Assembly (NCBI GenBank): GCA_018303645.1
Contig: JAGVXR010000069.1
Span: 1-18,748 of the forward strand
From: Candidatus Woesearchaeota archaeon
GTDB lineage: Archaea; Nanobdellota; Nanobdellia; Woesearchaeales; GW2011-AR4
Reading direction: 5' to 3'
DNA length: 18,748 nt
The position numbers and the translations under genes are program-made. Positions 1-7,647 of this stretch are shown piece after piece. The notes below the pieces were generated by a model, which made no database searches, was not told where the DNA came from, and was given only the letters and a program-made list of their open reading frames with translations. Each line of letters opens with the position of its first letter. Position 1 is the first letter of the stretch.

Positions 1-2
1 CT

Positions 3-413
3 ATGCAGGAAGAATTTGCTATATCTACATCAAAAAAGCGGGAATTGATAGATATAACTGACAAGGTAAACTCTATAATCAAAAAATCAAAAGTAAAGAA
101 TGGATTGTGTAATATTTTTGCAGCTCATGCAACGGCAGCAATCATTATAAATGAGAACTACGACCCAAATATCTGCCTTGACTTGATTGACTCCCTTAAC
201 AATCTGATTCCAAGCGGAGTCTGGCGGCATGACAGAATAGACGGCAATGCAGATGCCCATATAAAATCAGCAATTTTGGGGCCGTCAGAAACCATACCGG
301 TAAAAAACGGGAAGCTTCAGCTTGGCAGGTGGCAAAGCGCGATGTTTGCAGAACTTGACGGGCCGAGGCATGACAGAAAAATAATCGTAACTATTTTGGG
401 TGATAAGGATTAA
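3..413 (+). CDS. YjbQ/UPF0047 family protein
   Basis: This 136-residue protein matches the YjbQ/UPF0047 family over its whole length. Family members are small soluble proteins; some have been reported to have low thiamin-phosphate synthase activity, but the true cellular role is unsettled. Visible hallmarks are HATAAIIINEN (residues 42-52), the H-x-R-x-D-G-N-A-D-A-H stretch (residues 76-86) holding the conserved His/Asp/His residues of the putative metal-binding pocket, and LGRWQ (107-111) followed by E117/D119. The ATG two bases into the window gives the usual family N-terminus, a short strand leading into D-I-T-D-K-V, so the gene is probably complete although nothing upstream is visible. 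Its last 14 nt overlap the next gene, which suggests cotranscription with aMBF1. Family assignment is confident; function is not. Confidence 0.9.
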   Translation: MQEEFAISTSKKRELIDITDKVNSIIKKSKVKNGLCNIFAAHATAAIIINENYDPNICLDLIDSLNNLIPSGVWRHDRIDGNADAHIKSAILGPSETIPVKNGKLQLGRWQSAMFAELDGPRHDRKIIVTILGDKD

Positions 414-888
414 CTGCGACTTGTGCGGCAAGGTTGAAGAGAGGCTGTATAAAACCATTATAGAGGGTGTTGAGCTGAGCGTATGCCCTGCGTGCAGCAA
501 GTTCGGCAAGGTTCTTGCGCCTGTAAAAAGGTATACTCCAAAAGAGCAGCATCGCATGGCGGAGAAATCTGAAAGCAGAGAGGAAAAAATCGAGCTGCTG
601 GCCGAGGATTATGCAGAGATCATAAAGAAAAAGCGCGAAGCAATGGGCTTGACCCAAAAAGAATTTGCAAAAAAGATTAATGAAAAGGAATCAATTATCC
701 ACAAAATTGAGGTTGGCGCATTTGAGCCGTCTTTAGCGCTTGCAAAAAAACTCGAAAAGGAGTTGGGTGTAAAGCTGATTGGGGAGCACGAGGAAAAGCA
801 CGAATCTTTCAAAAGAAAGAAAGAGGAAGGTTTTACTTTAGGTGATTTCCGGAAAATCATCTGCTCGCAATCTTTTGTTTTTGAATAA
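400..888 (+). CDS. aMBF1-type transcription factor (zinc ribbon plus HTH)
   Basis: An archaeal homologue of multiprotein bridging factor 1, thought to act with the basal transcription apparatus or ribosome. The N-terminus is a zinc ribbon with C6-x2-C9 and C29-x2-C32. A charged linker follows, then a Cro/C1-type helix-turn-helix at about residues 66-125, containing GLTQKEFAKKI and the recognition-helix region SIIHKIEVG. The start is GTG at 400, inside the upstream YjbQ gene; it is chosen because it puts the first zinc cysteine at residue 6, as usual in the family. The typical C-terminal T-L-G-D signature is present near residues 146-149, but after it the protein carries a short tail (ending SQSFVFE) read from what looks like the 3' end of the opposing glycosyltransferase gene. 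The two genes overlap tail to tail by 280 nt, so this tail is probably a recent acquisition. Confidence 0.9.
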   Translation: MIRINCDLCGKVEERLYKTIIEGVELSVCPACSKFGKVLAPVKRYTPKEQHRMAEKSESREEKIELLAEDYAEIIKKKREAMGLTQKEFAKKINEKESIIHKIEVGAFEPSLALAKKLEKELGVKLIGEHEEKHESFKRKKEEGFTLGDFRKIICSQSFVFE

Positions 889-2231
889 TAGGCTGTTTTG
901 AATCGCTGCTTCAGGCTTTCTAACAACTCGTTTTTGCTGTTTAAGCATCCCGTATCGTGTAGCTTGCAAGCCAAGTCGCAAGCGTCCAGAAAAATAAAGT
1001 CTGCACTTTCGGCATTTTCAATTAACTCGTTTTTCTTTTTCTCGTCAAAAATGGGATAGTACATCAGCTTGCCTATTTTTTTATCGCTGAATGCTGAAAT
1101 TAGCGGGCTGGAAATCCAGATATTTCCCTGCGCAATTTTATTGAAATTATCCTGGAGGTCAATGTATTGGCTGTTTTTATTGGACTCGTTTTTGTAATAA
1201 ATATATGTTGGGTTGAAAGAAAAGATAAAGGAGAAAATAACTAGTAAAATCAATGTGTCTCTTGCTGTTTTATTTTTAAGGTTATCAAAAATGTATACTA
1301 TTAAGAAAGACATCAATAGATACATGTAAGGCAATAAAATAATCAAAAATCTCATCTCTTTTTGCTTGATTGAATTAAAAAATGCAAAAAACAGGATAAA
1401 AATGAATGTAATGATTTTCTTGTTTATATCCTTGTTTTTAAGCAGTAAAAATACCCCGAAAATAAAAATCAAATAAAGAAAATTTTCCTTGAACAGCTCA
1501 ATGAAATAATAGCTTATAGGATGGTAATTAAGCCATCCGCTGTTTTTGCTCAGGGCTATCTGCAGAAAAAATGGGTAGAGTGCATTGCTGTACAATATCT
1601 TGTTTAAAATCAGGTAAGGGATGGTTGTGACAATAAAGCCAAGAAAAATATTGGTATAATTTTTAATGCTTTTTTTGGCAAGTGCCAAGATGAGCGCTAT
1701 TGCAATAAACACTAACAACTGGATAAATCTCGTCATAAAGGCCATGCCTAAAAGCGTTCCTGAGGCGAAATATCTTTTTTCAATGAAAAAATATACTGCT
1801 GCCAAAGAAAAGAATGTGGAAACTGTTTCTGTAAGCATAATGCCATTAAAGAAAAAAAATGTAGGCGATAATGCCAGGAATACAGAAGCAAGCAAGCCAG
1901 TCTTCTCATTGAATAATTTTTTCCCCGTCAGATAAGTCAATAAAATGCACAAGCTTCCAAATATGATTTCCAAAATCCTTCCGGCAAAAACAGAATTCAA
2001 TCCGATTTTCCATAAAAACCCTAGCATTAAGGGCCATGCAACGGGCCTTGTTGATTCCCACAACCCGGCATTGCCAAAAGAATAAATGTATTTGCCCATG
2101 CCGATATAAACAGCCGAGTCCCACCAGACAATCCTGTAATTCGGAAGAGTAAAAAATTTAGCAGCAAAAAACAAGAAAAGGATAATGCAGATTATTTTGT
2201 TCTTCCTTATGGAATCAAGGAAAGCGCTCAT
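609..2231 (-). CDS. GT-C membrane glycosyltransferase, PMT/ArnT (GT39-like) family
   Basis: A polytopic membrane protein of 540 residues as read. Proteins of this fold transfer sugars from a polyprenyl-phosphate donor to protein or lipid on the outer face of the membrane. The N-terminus has one transmembrane helix, then a first extracytoplasmic loop with W-W-D-S-A-V-Y (D38), the conserved acidic residue of GT-C enzymes, followed by ESTRPVAWPLMLG. Many hydrophobic helices follow to about residue 345, and then a soluble domain. The natural C-terminus is probably near residue 460: roughly the last 80 residues (609 to about 848) are low-complexity Ser/Phe-rich translation of the antisense strand of aMBF1, so the original stop appears lost. 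It is the last gene of a three-gene minus-strand operon, starting 1 nt after the upstream stop. Acceptor and sugar are unknown. Confidence 0.85.
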   Translation of the reverse strand: MSAFLDSIRKNKIICIILFLFFAAKFFTLPNYRIVWWDSAVYIGMGKYIYSFGNAGLWESTRPVAWPLMLGFLWKIGLNSVFAGRILEIIFGSLCILLTYLTGKKLFNEKTGLLASVFLALSPTFFFFNGIMLTETVSTFFSLAAVYFFIEKRYFASGTLLGMAFMTRFIQLLVFIAIALILALAKKSIKNYTNIFLGFIVTTIPYLILNKILYSNALYPFFLQIALSKNSGWLNYHPISYYFIELFKENFLYLIFIFGVFLLLKNKDINKKIITFIFILFFAFFNSIKQKEMRFLIILLPYMYLLMSFLIVYIFDNLKNKTARDTLILLVIFSFIFSFNPTYIYYKNESNKNSQYIDLQDNFNKIAQGNIWISSPLISAFSDKKIGKLMYYPIFDEKKKNELIENAESADFIFLDACDLACKLHDTGCLNSKNELLESLKQRFKTAYYSKTKDCEQMIFRKSPKVKPSSFFLLKDSCFSSCSPISFTPNSFSSFFASAKDGSNAPTSILWIIDSFSLIFFANSFWVKPIASRFFFMISA

Positions 2232-2232
2232 T

Positions 2233-2919
2233 TTACTTGCAATCTTCAGTCTTTTCCTTATAATAGCTGCATATTTCCTTTAATATGGAATCCTTATCCT
2301 GGAATTTGGCTTCTGACTTGCCCTCTATTACAACAGTCGGATATGCAGTTACATTGTAAGTTTTCTTAAGCAGCGGCACCATTGGCTCCGACTCAAACTT
2401 GGAGTCAAACGAGAATATCAAAAGCTTGTCCTTGAACTTCTTTTTGAGGTACGTTAATACAAATGCCTGCTTTTCGCAGTCAGAACATTCTCTTTCATCG
2501 GAGAAGAAATACAGGATATTTACTATATCTGCGCCGCATAGTTTTTTTGTTCTTTCGGCTAACAGCCAGTACCTTATCTGGGCTAAGATGTACTCGTTCT
2601 TAAGAAGTTCAAACTCATTTTTATTTAATTTTGCCTCCCTGTCAAAGTTTTCAAGCCTTATCCTTGTTGACTCAAGGTTGTTTATGTTCTGCTCAAAAGT
2701 CTTCTGCACAGCATGGCAGTTTTTTTCCTGGCTTAACTGGTCTATAAAGGCGTATTGCAGCTGCAGGCTGCTGAAATCAAGGTTTTGTTTTCTGCTGACA
2801 GATTCTATATAGTTAACTCTTTTTCCTTCTATCGCCAGCCCCAGAAATAAGCCTAAAAGAAAGATGCCAAGGGTTATGCCTCCTGCAATTATGTATTTGT
2901 CTCTGCTTAGTCTCCTCAT
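2233..2919 (-). CDS. Membrane-anchored thioredoxin-fold protein
   Basis: A 228-residue protein from the ATG at 2919. That start is preferred over an upstream in-frame one because it lies 1 nt after the stop of the preceding gene and puts the membrane anchor right at the N-terminus. One hydrophobic segment (about residues 9-29) anchors it. A charged helical, probably coiled-coil region (about 40-125) follows, then a thioredoxin-like domain (about 130-220). This has a C145-S-D-C148 motif in the redox-active position and A-Y-P-T with the cis-proline at P194. The topology implies that the thioredoxin domain faces outside the cytoplasm, where it could reduce, isomerise or oxidise disulfides. It sits between two glycosyltransferases in one operon, suggesting a role with surface glycoproteins; that is inference. 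C68 and C128 in the stalk are extra cysteines. Confidence 0.75.
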   Translation of the reverse strand: MRRLSRDKYIIAGGITLGIFLLGLFLGLAIEGKRVNYIESVSRKQNLDFSSLQLQYAFIDQLSQEKNCHAVQKTFEQNINNLESTRIRLENFDREAKLNKNEFELLKNEYILAQIRYWLLAERTKKLCGADIVNILYFFSDERECSDCEKQAFVLTYLKKKFKDKLLIFSFDSKFESEPMVPLLKKTYNVTAYPTVVIEGKSEAKFQDKDSILKEICSYYKEKTEDCK

Positions 2920-2920
2920 G

Positions 2921-4177
2921 TTACCACTTCTGTTTTTTTCCGAATGCAAAATCAAGCATGATGCCAATCCATATAAATCCCATTACTAAAAAATAAAAAA
3001 ACAGGTAAGAAATTAAGGAAAATAAGCCATGCTTATAAGCCCTTTCCCGGGTCTCAAAATGGGATTTTCTCAGTATGAAGACAGAAATTGTGAGCATTAT
3101 AACCGCAACTAATATTGCTGTGTAATTTAAGTCCAGCAGATTGAAGTCTAATTTGAATGTTTTTATTAAAGTATAGAAGTCAAAATCTATGAAAATGGAG
3201 TTATATGCTGCTTTAACATACGGCTTCAGCCCGTAATACAGCAATGACATCACTAATACAATTGCTATTATTCCAGAGACAATTATCGTAGGCATTTGTA
3301 TAACTCCAAAATCCCCGTATTTCCTGTTGAGCATCATGTGTCTGTACCTAAAGGCATTGATTATAGAGCCTTTGTACCACCTGTTTCTTTGTTTGTAAAG
3401 TTCTTTGAATGTTTTTGGGGCTATGGTAAATACTTCTGCTTCCAACAGCTGCACTATCCTGTAATTTTTGCTTTGCAGCCTTAATGTAATCTCCAGGTCT
3501 TCTGTAATATTGTCCTCGTCAAAGCCTCCGATTTTTTTAAGAACATCTTTTCTGTAAACACTGAAGGGGCCTGGAGCGACATGCACGCAATTAAGCCTGC
3601 TCATCAGCTTCTTGTAGAACATGTTTACTATATACTCAAGCCACTGCATCCTCTGCCATAAGTTCTTTGGCTTATCAACCTTAAGCAAAGGCAATACCAC
3701 AGCAATATTATCGTCTGTAAAATGAGGCAGTATCTTTTCCAAGGCATCTTTTGTCACAATGGAGTCCGCGTCCAGGCAGATAAAGAATTCCCCTTTTGAC
3801 ATTGCCAAGCCATCATTAAGAGCAGCTCCTTTGCCCTCGTTCTTCTTGTTTATGAGCTTTATGTCGTAGCCTTTGTGCCTGGCTATAAATTTCTCGACTA
3901 GATTCTTTGTAGCGTCTATGCTTCCATCATTTACGATTATTATCTCCAGCTTATTTTTTGGGTAATCAAGCTTTGTCAATGAAGTTAATGTAGTCTTTAT
4001 GTTCTTTTCCTCATTGTAAGCTGGTACTACTATGCTGACTGATGGGTGTTTTTTTAATTTTCTTGTTTTGGTTTTTGTTTCTTTGTCCAGCAGCACTAAA
4101 AACCAGAATATGGCAAAAAACAGTGATAATAGGTAACATGTCCATAGCGCAATCTTGACATAAATCGGTATTGGCAT
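2921..4177 (-). CDS. Family 2 glycosyltransferase, processive type, membrane-bound
   Basis: A 418-residue GT2 enzyme of the cellulose/hyaluronan-synthase-like type, which adds sugars from nucleotide donors on the cytoplasmic face. From the chosen start the order is: an N-terminal membrane helix (about 8-31), the catalytic GT-A domain with V-P-A-Y-N-E-E, V-N-D-G-S, the D-A-D metal site (136-138), T-E-D (about 226-228) holding the catalytic base, and Q-R-N-R-W (263-267), the QxxRW signature of processive enzymes. Three C-terminal hydrophobic stretches complete it. A TTG three codons upstream (4186) is also in frame, but a TATA box centred near 4204 places transcription initiation close to 4179, so the ATG at 4177 would be a leaderless start. 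First gene of the operon with the thioredoxin-like protein and the GT-C enzyme. The polymer or glycan made cannot be told from sequence. Confidence 0.88.
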   Translation of the reverse strand: MPIPIYVKIALWTCYLLSLFFAIFWFLVLLDKETKTKTRKLKKHPSVSIVVPAYNEEKNIKTTLTSLTKLDYPKNKLEIIIVNDGSIDATKNLVEKFIARHKGYDIKLINKKNEGKGAALNDGLAMSKGEFFICLDADSIVTKDALEKILPHFTDDNIAVVLPLLKVDKPKNLWQRMQWLEYIVNMFYKKLMSRLNCVHVAPGPFSVYRKDVLKKIGGFDEDNITEDLEITLRLQSKNYRIVQLLEAEVFTIAPKTFKELYKQRNRWYKGSIINAFRYRHMMLNRKYGDFGVIQMPTIIVSGIIAIVLVMSLLYYGLKPYVKAAYNSIFIDFDFYTLIKTFKLDFNLLDLNYTAILVAVIMLTISVFILRKSHFETRERAYKHGLFSLISYLFFYFLVMGFIWIGIMLDFAFGKKQKW

Positions 4178-4198
4178 ATATCTCAAGATATGATGTGC

Positions 4199-4208
4199 TT
4201 ATTTAAAA
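4199..4208 (-). promoter_or_regulatory. Archaeal TATA box for the glycosyltransferase operon
   Basis: Read on the minus strand this is TTTTAAATAA. Its centre is about 27 nt upstream of the ATG at 4177, which matches the archaeal TATA-to-start distance and implies a leaderless mRNA. The spacing supports ATG 4177 rather than TTG 4186 as the start. Confidence 0.6.
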
Positions 4209-4215
4209 TTTTCCC

Positions 4216-5264
4216 CTAATTAGTATTTACTCTATCTTCAATTCCCTTTCTTATTGTATGGTACATCAGTTCGAGTTCAGAGTTAGAATAACTATAAGAA
4301 TTTGTACCAATACTTGCAACTTTATCTTGGTCGAATCTTACATTTAAAATAATTTTATTGTCTTGAAGAATTACAATTACTATTTCTCCTTTGTTTAAAG
4401 CTTGCACTTCCATTATTATATTGTCGCCTACTGCATTTCTGATATTATCTGGAAGAATTAAAGATGCACCTCTATTTATTTCTAATATATTTGCGTCTGG
4501 ATTTCCATATCTTTGGTCTTCACGTGCCCTATACTCTAACCCCGCTAAATATGATTTGTGTTCCCTCTCCTGCCAAGGTATGTGTCTACTATTCTGTCAA
4601 TCATTATATAAAATCCATAACTAAAATGCGCACCAGCTGCCCAATCAGAAGCATACATATCGTCTGCAGTAAAACTTACCTGTTGACGTTGTGTGTTTTT
4701 TGGTATAATGTTATAATTGCTGAATGTATATACTGCCATGGAAGAAATCATAAGAAACATAATGGCCAATGCTATAAGACTTCTGTTTCTTTGGGAAAAT
4801 GCCAATATGCCTTCCCCATACCTTCTAATTTCATAGTTGTCACTCAAATGAATCATTGTCCTTACTTCATCTTCTATTTCAGAAATCAAAGTCTGGGAAT
4901 CTTTTTCATCAAAATGATTTTTATATAGAATTTCTTCTACCTTTTTGGCAAATATGATGAGATTCTTAAATCTATCCATGCAATTGCTTTTGACTCTTCT
5001 AAATTGTACATTTCTTTTCCACCAACTTTCTATATCTTCCTGTTGATGATTAAGCCCTTCTTTTAATTTCTTTTTAGCATACTCTTCTTGCTCTATAAAT
5101 CTTCTGATTATTTTTTTCTGTTCTTCAAGAAATTTTTGTTCAATCCTTCTCCTTTGATCTGCATTTTGGATTTATTGTAGTCTTTTGTACTGTTCTATTC
5201 TTCTAGCCATATCTCTATAAAGAGTTCTAAAGAATCTCTGATGATAATAAGAATCCTTTTCCAT
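4216..5264 (-). pseudogene. Broken gene for a coiled-coil membrane protein (in-frame stop and frameshift)
   Basis: No known family is recognised. Reading minus from ATG 5264 gives a charged N-terminus (MEKDSYYHQRFFRTLYRDMA...), an in-frame TAA at 5174-5172 after 30 codons, then 65 more open codons rich in Glu, Lys, Arg and Gln (coiled-coil-like) before an internal ATG at 4979. The same frame continues with one membrane segment (SLIALAIMFLMISSMAVYTF) and an extracytoplasmic region, and ends at 4545. Between about 4602 and 4547 the coding signal moves to another frame (QEREHKSYLAGLEYRARED...) that stays open to the stop at 4216, adding about 110 residues. The single coherent protein would be about 345 residues. 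No good start lies between the TAA and 4979. A TATA box 26 nt upstream of 5264 supports that start. Two lesions suggest a real pseudogene; two sequencing errors are the alternative. Confidence 0.7.
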
Positions 5265-5285
5265 AATAGGATTCCTTAGTTAGAA

Positions 5286-5295
5286 GTTTAAATAC
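5286..5295 (-). promoter_or_regulatory. TATA box for the membrane-protein pseudogene
   Basis: On the minus strand this reads GTATTTAAAC, centred about 26 nt upstream of the ATG at 5264. The position fits a leaderless archaeal promoter and marks 5264 as the ancestral start. It is back to back with the radB promoter in the 5265-5356 intergenic region. Confidence 0.55.
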
Positions 5296-5325
5296 TTACC
5301 TCAAAAACAATCGAAAAACAACAAA

Positions 5326-5335
5326 TTTTATAAAA
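5326..5335 (+). promoter_or_regulatory. TATA box for radB
   Basis: TTTTATAAAA, centred about 26 nt upstream of the ATG at 5357. This favours the ATG at 5357 over the earlier TTG (5336) and ATG (5345), which lie too close to the box to be transcribed from it. Confidence 0.6.
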
Positions 5336-5356
5336 TTGCATGTAATGCCATATGGC

Positions 5357-6069
5357 ATGGAAGATGTTAAATTGGATAACAGGGTAAGGACAGGCAGCAA
5401 TGTGCTTGATTCAATGCTGGACGGCGGCTACGAAATTGATGTCATAACCACAATTTATGGCCCTGCAGGCGCCGGCAAAACAGTCCTGTGCCTGCTCTGC
5501 TCAATCCACGTGGCAAGGAGCGGGAAAAAAGTCGTTTATGTTGACAGCGAAGGCGGTTTTTCTCTTGAAAGATTCAAACAGGTATGCTCAAGCATGAGCC
5601 AGGATTATAAAAAAATACTTGATAATATCATCTTCTTAAAGCCGACAAGCTTTGCAGAGCAGAAGAAATCCTTTGAAAAGCTCAAGGACATTGTCAATGA
5701 CAGGATTGGATTGATAGTTGTGGACGGCTGGAGCTCAGCAAAAGCGAGGACATACATGAAGTCAATATAGAGCTGGGAAAGCAGATTTCCTATCTTACTG
5801 AGATAGCAAGGAAAAAAAGCGTTCCTGTGCTTATAACCAACCAGGTTTACACTGATTTTGATAACAAGGACAGGGTCAACATCGTAGGAGGCGACATATT
5901 GAAGTATGGCAGCAAGTGCCTGATAGAGCTGCAGATAACCCCAAATGGGAATAGGAGGGCAATCCTGAAGAAGCACCGGAGCATGGAGGCTGAAAAAGAG
6001 ATTATATTCAAAATAGTGGAAGGGGGAGTTATAGGCACCACAGAAAGCAAAGGGTTTAAATTTTTCTAG
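5357..6069 (+). pseudogene. radB: RadB-like RecA-family protein, frameshifted
   Basis: RadB is an archaeal RecA/RadA paralogue thought to assist homologous recombination. The 5' part (frame of ATG 5357) has the expected short N-terminus, R-T-G-S-N-V-L-D-S-M-L-D-G-G, Walker A G-P-A-G-A-G-K-T (residues 35-42) and Walker B L-I-V-V-D ending at 5725, then goes out of frame and stops at 5768-5770. Homology resumes in another frame directly at CGG 5725-5727 (RLEL..., then ELGKQISYLTEIARKK, ITNQVY, the GG-D-I-L region and KKHRS) and runs to TAG 6067-6069. In family members a short segment (typically Ser-x3-4-Leu-Tyr) separates the Walker B Asp from R-L-E, so the simplest reading is a small deletion of 3k+1 nt there. 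Real decay or a sequence error; the flanking parts are otherwise well preserved. Confidence 0.75.
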
Positions 6070-6095
6070 GAAGTATGGACAAGTTCCCCATAACC

Positions 6096-6103
6096 TTTTT
6101 AAA
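6096..6103 (+). promoter_or_regulatory. TATA box for the carboxyltransferase/biotin carrier operon
   Basis: TTTTTAAA, centred about 27 nt upstream of the ATG at 6126, again implying a leaderless transcript. It lies just after the radB stop. Confidence 0.6.
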
Positions 6104-6125
6104 CACCCGTGCATAAGCTTGGTGC

Positions 6126-7646
6126 ATGGGGGCTAAGATTAAGGAGTTTCTTGAGAGGAGAAAAGAACTGCTGAATGACAGGAATGCAGCAGAATTGCAG
6201 CACAAGAAAGGCAAGCTGACAGCAAGAGAACGCCTGAAATATCTGCTGGATAATGATTCCTTTGCTGAGATTAACTCCTTTGCTGAAACCCAGAGCAAAG
6301 AGCTTGATGCAAGGAAAAAGGCAGGGGATGGTGTCGTTACGGGCTATGGTACAATAAACAAAAGGGCTGTTTACATTTATGCCCAGGACTTCTCATTTAT
6401 GGGAGGCTCAATGGGGGAAGCCCACAACGAAAAGATAGCGGATGTCATTGAGCTTGCCTTAAAGAACGGGTGCCCGTGTATAGGGCTTCTTGACTCAGGC
6501 GGGGCAAGAATACAGGAAGGAGTTGCCGCTTTGGATGCAGGCGGAAAGATATTCCAGCTTAACACAACAGCTTCAGGAATTATACCGCAGATTTCAGCAA
6601 TACTTGGGCCTTGCGCAGGCATTGCAGTTTACTCGCCTGCACTGACTGACTTTATTTTTATGGTTGACAAGACAAGCTACATGTTCATCACAGGCCCTGA
6701 TGTCATTAAGACAGTAACAGGGGAGATAATTGACTTTGAAAGATTGGGGGGTGCAAGGCAGCACAATGAAAAAAGCGGAGTGGCTCATTTTATGGCTGAT
6801 AATGAGAAAGACTGCCTGGACATGATCAAGGTTTTGCTTGGTTACCTTCCGCAAAACAACCTGGAGGGCCCGCCTTATCATGCTTCTGACAGCCCAAGCA
6901 GGGAAACAAAAAAGCTTGAAGCCTTTGTGCCTGAAGACCCAAAAAAAACGTATGACATCAAGGAAGTTATTGCAGAGATTTTTGACAGACACTCTTTTTT
7001 TGAAGTCCAAGGCAGCCATGCGGCAAATGCTGTTGTCGGATTTGCAAGGCTTAACGGCTATGTTGTGGGGGTTGTGGCAAACCAGCCAAAAGTGCTTGCT
7101 GGATGCCTTGACATCAACTCAAGCAGCAAGATTGCAAGGTTTGTAAGGCTGTGCGACTGCTTCAATATACCTTTGATTAATCTTGTTGATGTAACAGGCT
7201 ACCTGCCAGGCACTGAGCAGGAGCATAACGGGATTATAAGGCATGGCGCGAAAGTGCTTTTTGCCTATTCTGAGGCGACTGTGCCCAAGATATCCCTTGT
7301 GCTCAGAAAAGCTTATGGAGGAGCTTACATTGCGCTTGTCTCAAAGGATATGGGATTTGACAAGGTGCTTGCATGGCCAATTGCAGAGATTGCCGTAATG
7401 GGCGCTGAGCAGGCAGTGAGCATAGTAAACAGGGATGAGATTAATAAAAACCCAAAAGCAAGAGCCGAACTTGCAAGGCAATACTCTGAAAAATACCTTA
7501 ACCCTTATGCTGCTGCAAAGCTCGGCAAGGTTGACATGATAATTGAGCCAAGGGAAACAAGAATTGCGTTGGCCAAATGCCTTGAAATGATTATTTCCAA
7601 GAGAGAAAAAAAGCCTGCCAAGAAGCACGCAAACATGCCTTTGTAA
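6126..7646 (+). CDS. Acyl-CoA carboxylase carboxyltransferase subunit (PccB/MmdA family)
   Basis: A 506-residue carboxyltransferase that moves the carboxyl group from carboxybiotin to an acyl-CoA. It aligns throughout with PccB/AccD5-type subunits. The N-terminal crotonase-like half has KGKLTARERLKYLLD, G-D-G-V-V-T-G-Y-G, the oxyanion-hole loop D-S-G-G-A-R-I-Q-E-G (123-132) and K-T-V-T-G-E. The C-terminal half has D-V-T-G-Y-L-P-G-T-E-Q-E, the second oxyanion loop K-A-Y-G-G-A-Y and L-A-W-P. The residue after GGAY is Ile402; in Streptomyces coelicolor this position is Asp422 in PccB and Ile in the acetyl-accepting AccB, so acetyl-CoA may be used. Membership of Na+-pumping decarboxylases is unlikely because no MmdB-type membrane subunit is present and a biotin carboxylase is. 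The biotin carrier gene follows after 1 nt. Confidence 0.93.
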   Translation: MGAKIKEFLERRKELLNDRNAAELQHKKGKLTARERLKYLLDNDSFAEINSFAETQSKELDARKKAGDGVVTGYGTINKRAVYIYAQDFSFMGGSMGEAHNEKIADVIELALKNGCPCIGLLDSGGARIQEGVAALDAGGKIFQLNTTASGIIPQISAILGPCAGIAVYSPALTDFIFMVDKTSYMFITGPDVIKTVTGEIIDFERLGGARQHNEKSGVAHFMADNEKDCLDMIKVLLGYLPQNNLEGPPYHASDSPSRETKKLEAFVPEDPKKTYDIKEVIAEIFDRHSFFEVQGSHAANAVVGFARLNGYVVGVVANQPKVLAGCLDINSSSKIARFVRLCDCFNIPLINLVDVTGYLPGTEQEHNGIIRHGAKVLFAYSEATVPKISLVLRKAYGGAYIALVSKDMGFDKVLAWPIAEIAVMGAEQAVSIVNRDEINKNPKARAELARQYSEKYLNPYAAAKLGKVDMIIEPRETRIALAKCLEMIISKREKKPAKKHANMPL

Positions 7647-7647
7647 C

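Noticed and set aside
4216..4413. Separate 65-residue minus-strand gene beginning MEVQALNKG
   Set aside because: The same frame is open and protein-like well upstream of this ATG (NRGASLILPDNIRNAVGDN), so it is the 3' end of the frameshifted membrane-protein gene.
4216..4547. AbrB-like DNA-binding domain in the C-terminal part of the pseudogene (LILPDNIRNAVGDN)
   Set aside because: The resemblance is short, and a DNA-binding domain after a membrane segment is implausible without a profile match.
4464..4928. Plus-strand ORF of 154 residues
   Set aside because: It is antisense to the pseudogene, Cys/Ile/Phe-rich, with no promoter or family resemblance.
5605..6114. Minus-strand ORF of 169 residues opposite radB
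   Set aside because: A shadow of the radB coding frames with low-complexity aromatic and Pro/Leu composition.
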